Assembly: GCA_943846785.1 (NCBI GenBank)
Contig: OX044367.1
Span: forward strand, 310,001 to 374,000
Length of the DNA stretch: 64,000 bases
Source: SCGC-AAA076-P13 sp905478035
GTDB lineage: Bacteria; Pseudomonadota; Gammaproteobacteria; Magnimaribacterales; D2472
Direction of reading: 5' to 3'
Positions 46,893 through 55,764 of this stretch are shown here, one piece after another; the first letter of the stretch is position 1, and the number at the start of each line of letters is the position of its first letter. Both the position numbers and the translations under genes were made by a program. The notes under the pieces are model-generated. The model was not told where the DNA came from and searched no databases. It saw only the letters and a program-made list of their open reading frames with translations.

Positions 46893-47404
46893 TTATTATG
46901 ACCTCATCTGCATTTGCGCAAGATAATCTTTCTATAGAGATTGATATTTCCTTGCAGCGGCTTTATTTGGTTGATAATTCAACAATAATTAGTTCTTACC
47001 CCATATCATCTTCTAAATATGGTGAGGGAAGTAAGCAAAATTCTTTTAAAACACCTTTAGGAAGTCACATGATAAAGGAAATGATTGGTGATCAGGTTCC
47101 AAAAAACACTATTTTTATATCCAGAATTAATACGCAAAGAGAAGCTAAAATTATTCATGATCAAGAAAATTCAGATAATGACTATGTTACAACAAGAATA
47201 ATGTGGCTAGATGGTCTGGAAGACGGCAAAAACAAAGGAAAGGGCGTTGATTCTTATAACCGATATATTTACATTCATGGAACCCATGAGGAGGGCCTAA
47301 TCGGCCAGAAAGCCTCTCATGGATGTATAAGAATGTTCAATTCTGATGTGATTGAGTTATTTAATGTTGTAAAAAAAGGGACAAAAGTCTATATTAGAGC
47401 TTAG
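46871..47404 (+). CDS. L,D-transpeptidase (YkuD domain) family protein
   Basis: This exported 177-residue protein has a signal peptide (about 1-16, ending SAFA), then a YkuD domain with IYIHGTHEE and the catalytic SHGCIRM. It would make or remodel 3-3 cross-links or attach lipoprotein to peptidoglycan. It lacks LysM or other binding domains. It starts within the end of lnt, and ends 14 bases from the convergent fad gene. Confidence 0.88.
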   Translation: MFKKAFLIIMTSSAFAQDNLSIEIDISLQRLYLVDNSTIISSYPISSSKYGEGSKQNSFKTPLGSHMIKEMIGDQVPKNTIFISRINTQREAKIIHDQENSDNDYVTTRIMWLDGLEDGKNKGKGVDSYNRYIYIHGTHEEGLIGQKASHGCIRMFNSDVIELFNVVKKGTKVYIRA

Positions 47405-47418
47405 CACCCTTTTTACAT

Positions 47419-49584
47419 TTAAAAATTATTTGCAACAGAAGACATAGCAAAATTCAATTTTTCCTTTCTATCCTCTAAAGCTGGAGCGTTTCCAAGCTTT
47501 TCACCATTTTTTGATAGTTTTATTAGTAATTCACTAGGTTTATATACGTCACTGCCAGTTTTTTCAGCATATTCTTCTAATTTCTTGACAACAACATCTA
47601 ATCCCATTGCATTTGCATGGTGCATAGGGCCACCTCTCCAAATTGGGAATCCATAACCATTTATGTAAACAACATCTAAATCAGCTGCTTTTTGAGCAAC
47701 ACCTTCAGAAAGTATATCAGCACCCTCATTGATTAAAGCAAGAATACATCTTTCGACAATCTCTACATCTGATATTTCCCTTCTAGTGAATCCATTTTCA
47801 GAAGAAACTCTTTTATATATTTCTTCATTTTCTGGAGCTGGACTTGGTGCTCTTGAGCCCTCATTATAATTGTAGTATCCCTTGCTATTTTTCTGACCAA
47901 ATCTATCATTGTCACAAAGGGTGTCACCAATCTTTGCATGAAGAGGCGATTCTTTACCACCCAACTTTCTTGCTCTCCATCCAAGGTCTAATCCTACCAA
48001 ATCCATCATTCTAAATGGTCCCATATTAAGTCCAAATGACTCCAATGCCTGGTCAACTTGGTGAGGAAGGGCTCCCTCTAAAAGAAGCATGTTTGCTTGT
48101 GCTGTATAACCAAAAAGCATTCTATTTCCTATAAAGCCTGGTGCATTTAAAGACACTACAGCAGTCTTCTTGATCTTTTTACCGACGCTCATAATTGTTG
48201 CAAGTGTTTCATTTGAAGTCTTCTCTCCACGAACAACCTCAAGTAGTCTCATAATGTTTGCTGGACTAAAAAAGTGAGTACCTACTACTAGTTCAGGTCT
48301 ATTAGTTACTGATGCTATAGCATCTATATCTAAACCTGATGTATTACTTGCCAGGATTGCACCTGGCTTAACATGCTCATCTAAACTCTTAAAAATGTCC
48401 ATTTTTAGATCAAGATTTTCGTATACAGCCTCAATTGCAATGTCACAATCATGTAAGTCTTTATAATCTAAGCTTGAACTAATTAATCCAAAAACAGCTT
48501 CTTTTTGATCTGAGGTTAACTTTCCTCTACCAACCATAAAGTCATAATTTTTTTCAATTACAGACATTCCTCTTTTTAAGTTATCTTCATCTTGATCAAT
48601 TATATGAACTGGTATTCCTGCATTTGCAAAACACATAGCTATACCACCACCCATCGTTCCTGAACCAATAATTCCTGCTTTTTTGATATCCATAACGGGA
48701 GTATCTTTTGGAACATCAGCAATCTTGGATGCAGCTCTTTCACCAAAGAATATATGAATCATTGCTTCTCGTTGAGGGTGAAGAAGGCATTCCATAAAGT
48801 ATTCTGCTTCTTTTTTTAGTCCTTCATCAAAATCATCACAATTTATTGCTGCCTCTACACATTTGATTATTTGTCCTGGAGCAAACTGTCCTTTTCTTGT
48901 TTTAGCTGCCATTGCTTGTGCTTCAACTAAAACATTTTCTGAACCTCTTGCTTCTATGACTTTTTCATTAAGATCCCTTACAAGAGGGTGTTTTACACCG
49001 CTATTAGCCTTTTCTTTGATAAAGGAAATAGCATCTTCAACAACATTGTCTGAAATAGAATCAATAATTCCTAAAGCTAAAGCTTTTTTTGCAGGAACAT
49101 GGGCTCCTGAAAGCATTATCTTTAGTGCTTCAGCAGGGCCTGTAAGCCTAGGAAGTCTTTGAGTGCCGCCAGCACCAGGCAAAAGACCTAAATGAACCTC
49201 TGGTAAACCCACAAATGCATCTTTAGAGGCAATTCTATAGTTACAACACAAGGCTGTTTCAAGACCACCACCTAATGCTAGGCCATTAATAGCTGCAACT
49301 ACTGGTTTTGAACAAAATTCTAAGTTTTTAAAAACAGTATGAAGGCCATGTCCGTCTCCTTCACCACCAAATTCAGAGATATCTGCCCCAGCGATAAAAG
49401 CTCTACCTTTTCCAGTAACAACAACGCCAACAACATCTCCGTCTGCTTCTGCATTTGCGATTCCATCAAATAAACCAGCTCTAACACCATCACTAAGGGG
49501 ATTAACGGGTGGATTATCAACTGTTAAGACGGCTATCCCATCTGTTACTTCGTAATGTACTGTTCCTTTCAATGTAATCTCCAT
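47419..49584 (-). CDS. Bifunctional enoyl-CoA hydratase / 3-hydroxyacyl-CoA dehydrogenase
   Basis: A 721-residue fatty acid beta-oxidation enzyme. The N-terminal crotonase domain has AFIAGADISEFGG, GLALGGGLETALCCNYRIA and GLLPGAGGTQRLPRL; the dehydrogenase domain starts at GIIGSGTMGGGIAMCFA and includes HFFSPANIMRLLEVV. This is the FadJ/peroxisomal bifunctional-like layout. The usual thiolase partner (fadI/fadA) is not adjacent. Upstream lie direct repeats and an inverted repeat that could regulate it. Confidence 0.93.
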   Translation of the reverse strand: MEITLKGTVHYEVTDGIAVLTVDNPPVNPLSDGVRAGLFDGIANAEADGDVVGVVVTGKGRAFIAGADISEFGGEGDGHGLHTVFKNLEFCSKPVVAAINGLALGGGLETALCCNYRIASKDAFVGLPEVHLGLLPGAGGTQRLPRLTGPAEALKIMLSGAHVPAKKALALGIIDSISDNVVEDAISFIKEKANSGVKHPLVRDLNEKVIEARGSENVLVEAQAMAAKTRKGQFAPGQIIKCVEAAINCDDFDEGLKKEAEYFMECLLHPQREAMIHIFFGERAASKIADVPKDTPVMDIKKAGIIGSGTMGGGIAMCFANAGIPVHIIDQDEDNLKRGMSVIEKNYDFMVGRGKLTSDQKEAVFGLISSSLDYKDLHDCDIAIEAVYENLDLKMDIFKSLDEHVKPGAILASNTSGLDIDAIASVTNRPELVVGTHFFSPANIMRLLEVVRGEKTSNETLATIMSVGKKIKKTAVVSLNAPGFIGNRMLFGYTAQANMLLLEGALPHQVDQALESFGLNMGPFRMMDLVGLDLGWRARKLGGKESPLHAKIGDTLCDNDRFGQKNSKGYYNYNEGSRAPSPAPENEEIYKRVSSENGFTRREISDVEIVERCILALINEGADILSEGVAQKAADLDVVYINGYGFPIWRGGPMHHANAMGLDVVVKKLEEYAEKTGSDVYKPSELLIKLSKNGEKLGNAPALEDRKEKLNFAMSSVANNF

Positions 49585-49626
49585 TTTAAATTTTGTAATG
49601 CATTATACATAATATATAGCAATATT

Positions 49627-49678
49627 TATGCACATTATATGCACCACTATTGATGATATTTGAGATAATTCAAATATC
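49627..49678. promoter_or_regulatory. Direct and inverted repeats upstream of the beta-oxidation gene
   Basis: TATGCAC occurs at 49627-49633 and 49638-49644, an 11-base period (one helical turn). A perfect 9-base inverted repeat follows: GATATTTGA (49655-49663), loop GATAAT, TCAAATATC (49670-49678). They lie between the beta-oxidation gene and the small RNA candidate. Either could be an operator; which regulator is unknown. Confidence 0.35.
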
Positions 49679-49691
49679 TTTATAAAAAGTA

Positions 49692-49719
49692 TTGATAATT
49701 AATTATAAATATATATAAT
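49692..49719 (+). promoter_or_regulatory. Promoter of the candidate small RNA
   Basis: TTGATA (49692-49697), 16-base spacer, TATAAT (49714-49719). Transcription would begin near 49725-49727, just at the first hairpin. A sequence match in an AT-rich region, so moderately sure. Confidence 0.5.
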
Positions 49720-49724
49720 AATGA

Positions 49725-49801
49725 TTGTCAGCACTCCTCTCCCCCTATTAGTTTGCTGACACTCTGAAATCATATGGAGGGCTCAGTCCCTCCATTTTTT
49801 T
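49725..49801 (+). ncRNA. Candidate two-hairpin small RNA with C-rich loop
   Basis: A predicted transcript of about 75 bases forms two stems. Stem 1 is GTCAGCA (49727-49733) pairing with TGCTGAC (49754-49760). Its 20-base loop includes CTCCTCTCCCCC, which is complementary to Shine-Dalgarno-type GGAG/GGGAG. Stem 2 is a perfect terminator. Promoter and terminator bound it, with no frame inside. It may be an antisense-SD regulator, or instead a leader for the small peptide or gpx that terminates early. Computed by eye only. Confidence 0.45.
49774..49801 (+). terminator. Rho-independent terminator
   Basis: ATGGAGGG (49774-49781), loop CTCAGT, CCCTCCAT (49788-49795), followed by a T run to 49801. 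It is an eight-base perfect stem, the only convincing intrinsic terminator that I noticed in this window. It ends the candidate small RNA. Confidence 0.85.
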
Positions 49802-49822
49802 AACTAAATTTAAGGTTTTTTT

Positions 49823-49909
49823 ATGAAGAAATATCAGGAAATATTTGAAACAGTTATATTAACTAGTTTTTTTATTATATCTGTTATGGCTATAGCCCCA
49901 ATAACATAA
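49823..49909 (+). CDS. Small single-helix peptide (28 residues)
   Basis: An ATG at 49823 with an AAGG seven bases upstream opens a 28-residue frame: MKKYQEIFETVILTSFFIIS and then VMAIAPIT. It has a charged N-terminus and one hydrophobic helix (about 10-26), the layout of small membrane proteins. It lies between the terminator and gpx, 18 bases before the gpx ATG. No similarity is recognised; it may be a chance frame. Confidence 0.3.
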   Translation: MKKYQEIFETVILTSFFIISVMAIAPIT

Positions 49910-49927
49910 TATCAATATAATCATTAG

Positions 49928-50452
49928 ATGAATAAATTTTATACTTTTGGCCTTTTATTATTTTCTATGAATGTATTTTCTTGTTCGGATCTTTTGAACA
50001 CTGACATGAGAGTGCTTGATTCGGCTGAGTCTAAGAATCTTTGTGAATACGAAGGAAAAGCACTGCTGGTTGTTAATGTTGCTAGTAGGTGTGGTTATAC
50101 ATATCAATATGCAGGCCTCCAAAAGCTTTATGAGAATTATAAAGATAATGATTTTCTTGTAATTGGAATTCCTTCTAGAGATTTTCTTCAAGAATATTCA
50201 GATGAAAGTGATGTTGCAGAATTTTGTTCGACTGAGTATGGCGTCGACTTTCCTATGTTTTCGACTGTTAAGGTAAGAGGAAAAAAAGCTCATCCCTTTT
50301 ATAAAAAACTCACAGCAGAAACAGGATACACGCCTTCATGGAACTTTAATAAGTATCTAATCTCAAAAGAAGGTAAAGTCGTTTCGACATACGGTTCAAA
50401 AGTAAAGCCAGATTCACAAGAATTAATATCAGCTATAGAGAGCCTGCTGTAA
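49928..50452 (+). CDS. Glutathione peroxidase family protein (Cys type)
   Basis: The 174-residue exported protein has a hydrophobic N-terminus (about 1-18), perhaps a lipoprotein-like Cys19, then the peroxidatic Cys55 in NVASRCGYTYQY, the family's third block GIPSRDF (where many have FPCNQF) and the active-site W/N in PSWNFNKYL. It reduces peroxides, probably in the periplasm with thioredoxin-type donors. It converges with rpiA with a 2-base gap. Confidence 0.88.
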   Translation: MNKFYTFGLLLFSMNVFSCSDLLNTDMRVLDSAESKNLCEYEGKALLVVNVASRCGYTYQYAGLQKLYENYKDNDFLVIGIPSRDFLQEYSDESDVAEFCSTEYGVDFPMFSTVKVRGKKAHPFYKKLTAETGYTPSWNFNKYLISKEGKVVSTYGSKVKPDSQELISAIESLL

Positions 50453-50454
50453 AG

Positions 50455-51093
50455 TTATTCTGAAACTAGAACTGTCTCAGGTTTATTAAGACCAAAAATT
50501 CCATTATCAACAACTCCAGGAATATTATTAATCATTGCTTCTAGTTTAATGGGGTTTGATATGTCCATATCATGAACATCTAATATATGATTTCCTTGAT
50601 CTGTTATAAAGCCAGTCCTGTAATTAGGAGTTCCACCTATAGAGATAATTTTTCTAGCTACTAAACTTCTACTTTCTGGTATTACTTCTACAGGAAGAGG
50701 GAAGGTACCAAGACTGTTAACCATCTTAGAGCTATCTACAATACAAATAAATTCATTTGATGCAGATGCAACTATTTTTTCTCTTGTATGTGCACCACCA
50801 CCACCTTTGATAAGAAAGTTTTGAGGTGAAACTTCATCAGCCCCATCAATATAAAAAGAAATATCAATAACATCATTAAGATTGAAAACTTCAATACCAT
50901 TTTCATTTAATAGTTTAGACGATGCTTCTGAGCTGGATACAGCTCCAGCAAATTTATGCTTAAAATCTTTTAGTTCTTCTATAAAAAAATTTACTGTTGA
51001 GCCTGTACCAATTCCCAAGATCATCTCGGGATGAAGTTTTTTTTCAATGTATTTAATAGCTTGTTTAGCAACATTTATCTTTGAGCCACTCAT
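50455..51093 (-). CDS. rpiA: Ribose-5-phosphate isomerase A
   Basis: RpiA interconverts ribose 5-phosphate and ribulose 5-phosphate. GIGTGSTVNFFIEEL, the catalytic DGADEV and KGGGGAHTREKIVA motifs are clear. I choose the ATG at 51093 (212 residues); the frame extends nine codons further upstream to 51120, without need. It is divergent from ilvA with about 38 bases between starts. Confidence 0.96.
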   Translation of the reverse strand: MSGSKINVAKQAIKYIEKKLHPEMILGIGTGSTVNFFIEELKDFKHKFAGAVSSSEASSKLLNENGIEVFNLNDVIDISFYIDGADEVSPQNFLIKGGGGAHTREKIVASASNEFICIVDSSKMVNSLGTFPLPVEVIPESRSLVARKIISIGGTPNYRTGFITDQGNHILDVHDMDISNPIKLEAMINNIPGVVDNGIFGLNKPETVLVSE

Positions 51094-51131
51094 AGCGTTA
51101 TAATACAAGAAAATAAACATAGATAATTATT

Positions 51132-52679
51132 TTGAGACTAAAAATTAAAAAAACAGGTTCTTTTAAGAATTCTAAAAAGTACCTAAAACTTATTTCTAAT
51201 GCATCTGTATATGATGTAGCACTTCGATCGCCCATTACTTTTGCTCCAAATATTTCTTTTAAAGAAGGCAATCAGATATTTTTGAAAAGAGAAGATTTAC
51301 AGCCCATTTTTTCTTTTAAAAACAGGGGTGCATATAACAAAATTTTAAATTTAACTGATGCTCAAAAGAAGAGGGGGGTAATTGCAGCATCGGCAGGTAA
51401 TCATGCACAAGGGGTTGCTAGCGCATGTAAAAAATTAAAAATTAAATGCATGATTGTCATGCCAATTACAACTCCTGAAATAAAGATAAAGGATGTAAAG
51501 AGATTTGGAGCAAAAATAATCCAGCATGGTGACAACGTTAACGCCGCATTAAAAGAAGCACTCTCTCTTGCAAAGAAAAATAAATTATCTTTTGTTCACC
51601 CCTTTGATGACCCGTTAACTATTGCTGGACAGGGAACTATAGGCAAAGAGATTCTTGAAGATGACAATAACTTCGATGTTGTTTTTGTTCCTGTTGGAGG
51701 TGGGGGTATTTTAGCTGGAGTTTCTGCTTGGATATCACAGAACAATAAGAAAACAAAAATTATTGGAGTCGAAGTTGAGGACTCTGCATGCCTTGCAGAG
51801 GCAGTTAAGGCTAACAAAAGAGTTACATTAAAAGAAGTGGGACTTTTTGCTGATGGAGTTGCCGTATCAACAGTTGGAAAGAATAATTTTGATGTTATCA
51901 AAGAGTGTGTTGATGAGGTCATAACAGTTAGTGTTGATGAGGTTTGTACAGCCGTAAAAGATATCTTTGAAGACACAAGGGTTCTTTCTGAGCCTGCTGG
52001 GGCATTGGCGCTTGCTGGATTGAAAAAATATTCAAGGAAAGTAAAAAACAAGAAACTAATAGCCATAAGCTCAGGCGCTAATGTTAACTTCCAAAGACTT
52101 AATTTTATTGTTGAAAGATCAGAAATTGGAGAAAATAGAGAAAAGATACTAAGTATAAAAATTCCGGAGATACCTGGCAGTTTTCTAAAATTATCTCGAA
52201 TGTTCGGAAGCTCTCAAGTTACAGAATTTAATTATAGGAAGTCTAGTTTGAAGGATGCATATGTTTTAGTTGGCGTAAGGACTAAAACTGAAAAATCATT
52301 TGAAACACTTAAACTTAAATTAAAAAAAGCAGGATTTGCTTTTAGTGACTTTACTCGAAATGAAATATCTAATGATCATTTAAGACATATGGTTGGTGGG
52401 AGAAATAGTGATCTAGGGTCACAGAATAGCGAAAGAATATTTAGAGGAGAATTTCCAGAGAAGCCAGGGGCGCTATTAAATTTCCTTGAGAGATTTGGAA
52501 ATAGATGGAATATTTCTTTGTTCCATTATAGAAATTTAGGGTCAGCCTTTGGAAAGATATTGATTGGCATTGAGGGCAAAGAAAAAGATAAGGCCAAACT
52601 AATAAATCATTTAAATAAATCTGGAACTATTTTTACAGAAGAAACCTCTAATAAAGCTTATAAAGACTTCCTAAAATAA
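51132..52679 (+). CDS. ilvA: Threonine ammonia-lyase, biosynthetic
   Basis: IlvA deaminates threonine to 2-oxobutanoate for isoleucine synthesis. The PLP Lys lies in FSFKNRGAY, PLP phosphate loop VPVGGGGILAGV is present, and two C-terminal ACT-like regulatory domains follow (about 330-515; feedback by isoleucine is expected). Length 515 equals E. coli's 514. The start is a TTG with no clear ribosome binding site. It is divergent from rpiA and convergent with the DUF5916 gene. Confidence 0.95.
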   Translation: MRLKIKKTGSFKNSKKYLKLISNASVYDVALRSPITFAPNISFKEGNQIFLKREDLQPIFSFKNRGAYNKILNLTDAQKKRGVIAASAGNHAQGVASACKKLKIKCMIVMPITTPEIKIKDVKRFGAKIIQHGDNVNAALKEALSLAKKNKLSFVHPFDDPLTIAGQGTIGKEILEDDNNFDVVFVPVGGGGILAGVSAWISQNNKKTKIIGVEVEDSACLAEAVKANKRVTLKEVGLFADGVAVSTVGKNNFDVIKECVDEVITVSVDEVCTAVKDIFEDTRVLSEPAGALALAGLKKYSRKVKNKKLIAISSGANVNFQRLNFIVERSEIGENREKILSIKIPEIPGSFLKLSRMFGSSQVTEFNYRKSSLKDAYVLVGVRTKTEKSFETLKLKLKKAGFAFSDFTRNEISNDHLRHMVGGRNSDLGSQNSERIFRGEFPEKPGALLNFLERFGNRWNISLFHYRNLGSAFGKILIGIEGKEKDKAKLINHLNKSGTIFTEETSNKAYKDFLK

Positions 52680-52683
52680 AAGA

Positions 52684-54969
52684 TTAATACTTTAATCTAA
52701 ATTTAATTGAAAAAAGCTCGTCACTAGGATTCTTCCATGGCTCTCTGAATAGCTCGGATTGAGATCTATCATCTTCTTCATCATAAATACGCCCCCCTTT
52801 TGAATATACCAAAAATAGGTATGATAATGGCGCAAGCTCATATTTATATCTAATTTGAAATGAAGCTACTCCAGTATCAAACTCGTTAACTAAATTATTC
52901 CCTTTATAAAGGTAGCCATCAGAGTCTGAAAAAATACTAACAGGGTTCTCTGCTTTCAGAGCAACAAACTGACTTTTAAGTCTGATTTCATGCTTGTTAT
53001 TTCTAAACCAATTAAGATCAAAGCTTAGAGTATCTTGTCTTGAGTCATATGAAGCAAGGTTATTACTATCTTGCCATATTAGCCATTCGCTCTCTTTCCT
53101 TATTCTATATTGAGCATTAATCTTTAAATTATCACTTGGAAATATTGAGCCTGCTATTTTGTAAAACTTTCTGCTGTATCCATCTGATTCCCATCTATCA
53201 TCTTTGCCTCCTTTGAAAAAACTAACTCTCCAGTCATATGTCCAGAATGAATAGTTTTTAGCCTCAAAGTCTGCTGTGATGCCTAATCTTCTTTTTGATT
53301 TAATAAAAGGGTAGACTTGGTCCTTCCTGGTGATAGTAGTATTTTTTCCAGAAGATCTGAAATTAAAATCTAATTGAAATTTAGAATTATCTTTGAAACT
53401 AAATGAATTTTTTTGATCTAAGCCTATTGGGTTCGAGTTGCCTTCAGTATCAGCATCATAGTTTAGATCAATCCCATTATCTATTTGTTTTAATTTAGAG
53501 TCATTATGAAATTCATTAAGTTTTCTTCCACCCCCAATACCAAAATGAATCCAATCCCTTCTTTTTAAGTAACCAAAATCATTTAATTGAAAATCATCTT
53601 CAAAGTATAGGGCGCTACCGCTTATATAAGAAAGATTGCTTGGTAGATATGAGAATTGTGTTCTATATCCAATTGCGTTATTCCCATTTTTTTCTGATGT
53701 TAAAAAGTCAGTGTAAGTAATTAATTTTTTTGAATGAACATTGACGTAGTCAATAACATTTACAGTTGATGATTCTCCTGTCATATCGTCCTCAACATTA
53801 GTTATCATATAGCCTAATGTCTTATCCCCAAACTTTGATCTTGCTCGCAAAGCATAGTATTTTCTTCCAATTGAATAGTCTTCATCAGCTTCACTTGCAA
53901 TAAAAACACCAAATTCATTGCTCTTATCTTTTTGGGTAAATCTCAATGCAAAATCAATATCAGAGAAGTTCTTTTTAGATGCTTCACATTCTTCTATATT
54001 GGTCTCGTCTGAACACATATAACTTGGGGCTGCGCCAATTCTTCGAGTATTAATTACAGAGTATCTATCGTAATGGCTAATATCAAATAGCGACTGATTT
54101 TCATTAAAAAAAGCTCTTTTTTCAGAATAAAAGGTCTCTTGTGCAGAAAAATTAATAACCACATCGTCACTTTCGGCCTGACCAAAATCAGGGTTAATTG
54201 CTAAATTTAATTGTTGACCTTTGCCTGTGGTATAAAAAATTTCAGCTCCGAAATCAGAATTTTCTTGTTCTGTTACTGAGTTTTTATTAGCAGATATATA
54301 TGGAAAAAAAGTAAGCTTGGATTTTGTATAATTATTTATTTCAAGACTATCTAACTCTTGGAAATAGTTATTTCTGGAAGCCATTGTTCCTGCACTGCTC
54401 GTCCATGATTGATTTTCTGCACTATAACGCAATGCAGCATAATTAATTTTTCTTAGACCTCCTTCAGGCTGGGTCATCAATGTAATATCCCAAGGAAGAA
54501 AGAATTCAGAAACCCAATAACCATCATATTTTTGTGTTTTAGCAACCCAATCTCCATCCCAATCAGTTTTAAAATCTCCTGATTGAGTTTTTATAGCATC
54601 AAATAATGAGTCTCCAAGATTAATTGCAAAAATATATGCTTTATTAGCATCTCCATCAAAATCTATATTTATGGAGTTCTTATCACTAAGTGAATTTATC
54701 TCATCTCTAAGTGTTTTTCTTGAAAGCATAGATTCATTGTCTTGGAAGTTTTTAAATCCCACATAAATCCCATCTTCATTAGAAAAAATTAAAACAGTTG
54801 TATCAAGTTCAGACTTTTTAAGAGTAAAAGGAGAGGTCTCATAAAAATCTTTAATCTCAACTGCGCTATTCCATTGAGGCTCATCAAGAGAGCCATCAAT
54901 ATTCATTGAGCTTGCCCAGCTTACTGTTGGAATAAGAAGCAGAAGTAATGTTTTAAAAATTCTGTGCAT
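52684..54969 (-). CDS. DUF5916 outer membrane protein with CBM9-like domain
   Basis: 761 residues with a signal peptide (about 1-19, cleaved near SWASS), an N-terminal carbohydrate-binding CBM9-like domain (INIDGSLDEPQW-type start, and WVSEFFLPWDI near 155) and then a beta-rich region ending in FSIKFRLKY, a typical outer membrane barrel end. The layout is that of DUF5916 proteins of marine gammaproteobacteria and Bacteroidetes. The role is unknown, perhaps uptake or sensing of a glycan or similar ligand. There is no TonB plug domain and no susC/susD-like gene nearby. Confidence 0.75.
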   Translation of the reverse strand: MHRIFKTLLLLLIPTVSWASSMNIDGSLDEPQWNSAVEIKDFYETSPFTLKKSELDTTVLIFSNEDGIYVGFKNFQDNESMLSRKTLRDEINSLSDKNSINIDFDGDANKAYIFAINLGDSLFDAIKTQSGDFKTDWDGDWVAKTQKYDGYWVSEFFLPWDITLMTQPEGGLRKINYAALRYSAENQSWTSSAGTMASRNNYFQELDSLEINNYTKSKLTFFPYISANKNSVTEQENSDFGAEIFYTTGKGQQLNLAINPDFGQAESDDVVINFSAQETFYSEKRAFFNENQSLFDISHYDRYSVINTRRIGAAPSYMCSDETNIEECEASKKNFSDIDFALRFTQKDKSNEFGVFIASEADEDYSIGRKYYALRARSKFGDKTLGYMITNVEDDMTGESSTVNVIDYVNVHSKKLITYTDFLTSEKNGNNAIGYRTQFSYLPSNLSYISGSALYFEDDFQLNDFGYLKRRDWIHFGIGGGRKLNEFHNDSKLKQIDNGIDLNYDADTEGNSNPIGLDQKNSFSFKDNSKFQLDFNFRSSGKNTTITRKDQVYPFIKSKRRLGITADFEAKNYSFWTYDWRVSFFKGGKDDRWESDGYSRKFYKIAGSIFPSDNLKINAQYRIRKESEWLIWQDSNNLASYDSRQDTLSFDLNWFRNNKHEIRLKSQFVALKAENPVSIFSDSDGYLYKGNNLVNEFDTGVASFQIRYKYELAPLSYLFLVYSKGGRIYDEEDDRSQSELFREPWKNPSDELFSIKFRLKY

Positions 54970-54991
54970 AATCTTTTATTTTTTAACTAGT

Positions 54992-55570
54992 TTAGTCTAT
55001 AAGATATGAAAACATCTCGTTATTTTCACTAAAAACGAGATTGTATTTAAGATCGTGCATCTCACCAAAATGCATTTCAAAAACCTGGTATTCAAATGCC
55101 AGTCCTACCAGCAACGGCTTAATTGACTGCTCATCAAAGGAACTGATAATTCTATCATAATATCCTGATCCATAACCCAGTCTGTATCCATTTGGATCGA
55201 CTCCAACCATAGGAATAAACATTAAATCAATATTATTTATATCAATGTAATCTGTATTATCAAGTTCTTTTATTCCGAATCTATTTATAGAAAATTTAGA
55301 TTTATGACAAAGTAAATTAAAGGCCATATTAGTTTCATCAAGCACTTTAGGCATATAAATATTCTTATGAAGATTTGTAAAAGTTTTTACTAAAATATTT
55401 GTATTAACTTCATTTCGGAAGGGAAAATACAAGGCAATATTATCAATATCTCTTGTATCAATTATTTCTAGAGCGTGCTTTTGAATTTGCAAACCGAGCT
55501 TATTCTTTGATTCGTTTGAGATGGATTGCCCCTGCTCAAAGAGTGATTTTCGTATTTTATTTTTCACCAT
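54992..55570 (-). CDS. ygfA: 5-formyltetrahydrofolate cyclo-ligase
   Basis: This enzyme returns 5-formyl-THF to the folate pool. FPFRNEVNT, the glycine-rich GVDPNGYRLGYGSGYYDRII and LVGLAFEYQV are diagnostic. I take the ATG at 55570 (192 residues); a TTG at 55591 is in frame but would lie in the 6S RNA 3' end. It sits directly after the 6S RNA gene, the conserved ssrS-ygfA arrangement. Confidence 0.95.
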   Translation of the reverse strand: MVKNKIRKSLFEQGQSISNESKNKLGLQIQKHALEIIDTRDIDNIALYFPFRNEVNTNILVKTFTNLHKNIYMPKVLDETNMAFNLLCHKSKFSINRFGIKELDNTDYIDINNIDLMFIPMVGVDPNGYRLGYGSGYYDRIISSFDEQSIKPLLVGLAFEYQVFEMHFGEMHDLKYNLVFSENNEMFSYLID

Positions 55571-55585
55571 AAATTGTGCCGAGGC

Positions 55586-55759
55586 TAACAAACCAAATCA
55601 CCGCCATGTGTTATACCTGAACCGAAGGGTCAGGTGGTGAATTTCATAACAAATCAGGCTTCCCTATAAAGGTACTGCGCAACAATGCTAGAGGAATATC
55701 ACCTATTTAATTGTATCGGTTCAAATTTATTAACACATTAGCGAATGAACCAGAATGCT
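55586..55759 (-). ncRNA. ssrS: 6S RNA
   Basis: Between zapA and ygfA, on the same strand, is a sequence alignable by eye to gammaproteobacterial 6S RNA: a 5' part with TGAACCGATA (E. coli TGAGCCGATA), GAAGCCT, ATTCACC, the hairpin ACCTGACC-TTC-GGTTCAGGT and GGCGG near the 3' end. The 5' ATGTGTTA and 3' TAACACAT pair over 8 bases to form the closing helix. 6S RNA sequesters sigma70 RNA polymerase in stationary phase. Ends are estimated: the 5' end from the promoter, the 3' end by comparison with E. coli. Confidence 0.88.
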
Positions 55760-55764
55760 ATTTG

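Noticed and set aside
51596..52066. 156-residue minus-strand frame inside ilvA
   Set aside because: Lies opposite the conserved PLP domain; the low-complexity Ser/Thr-rich product is typical of a shadow.
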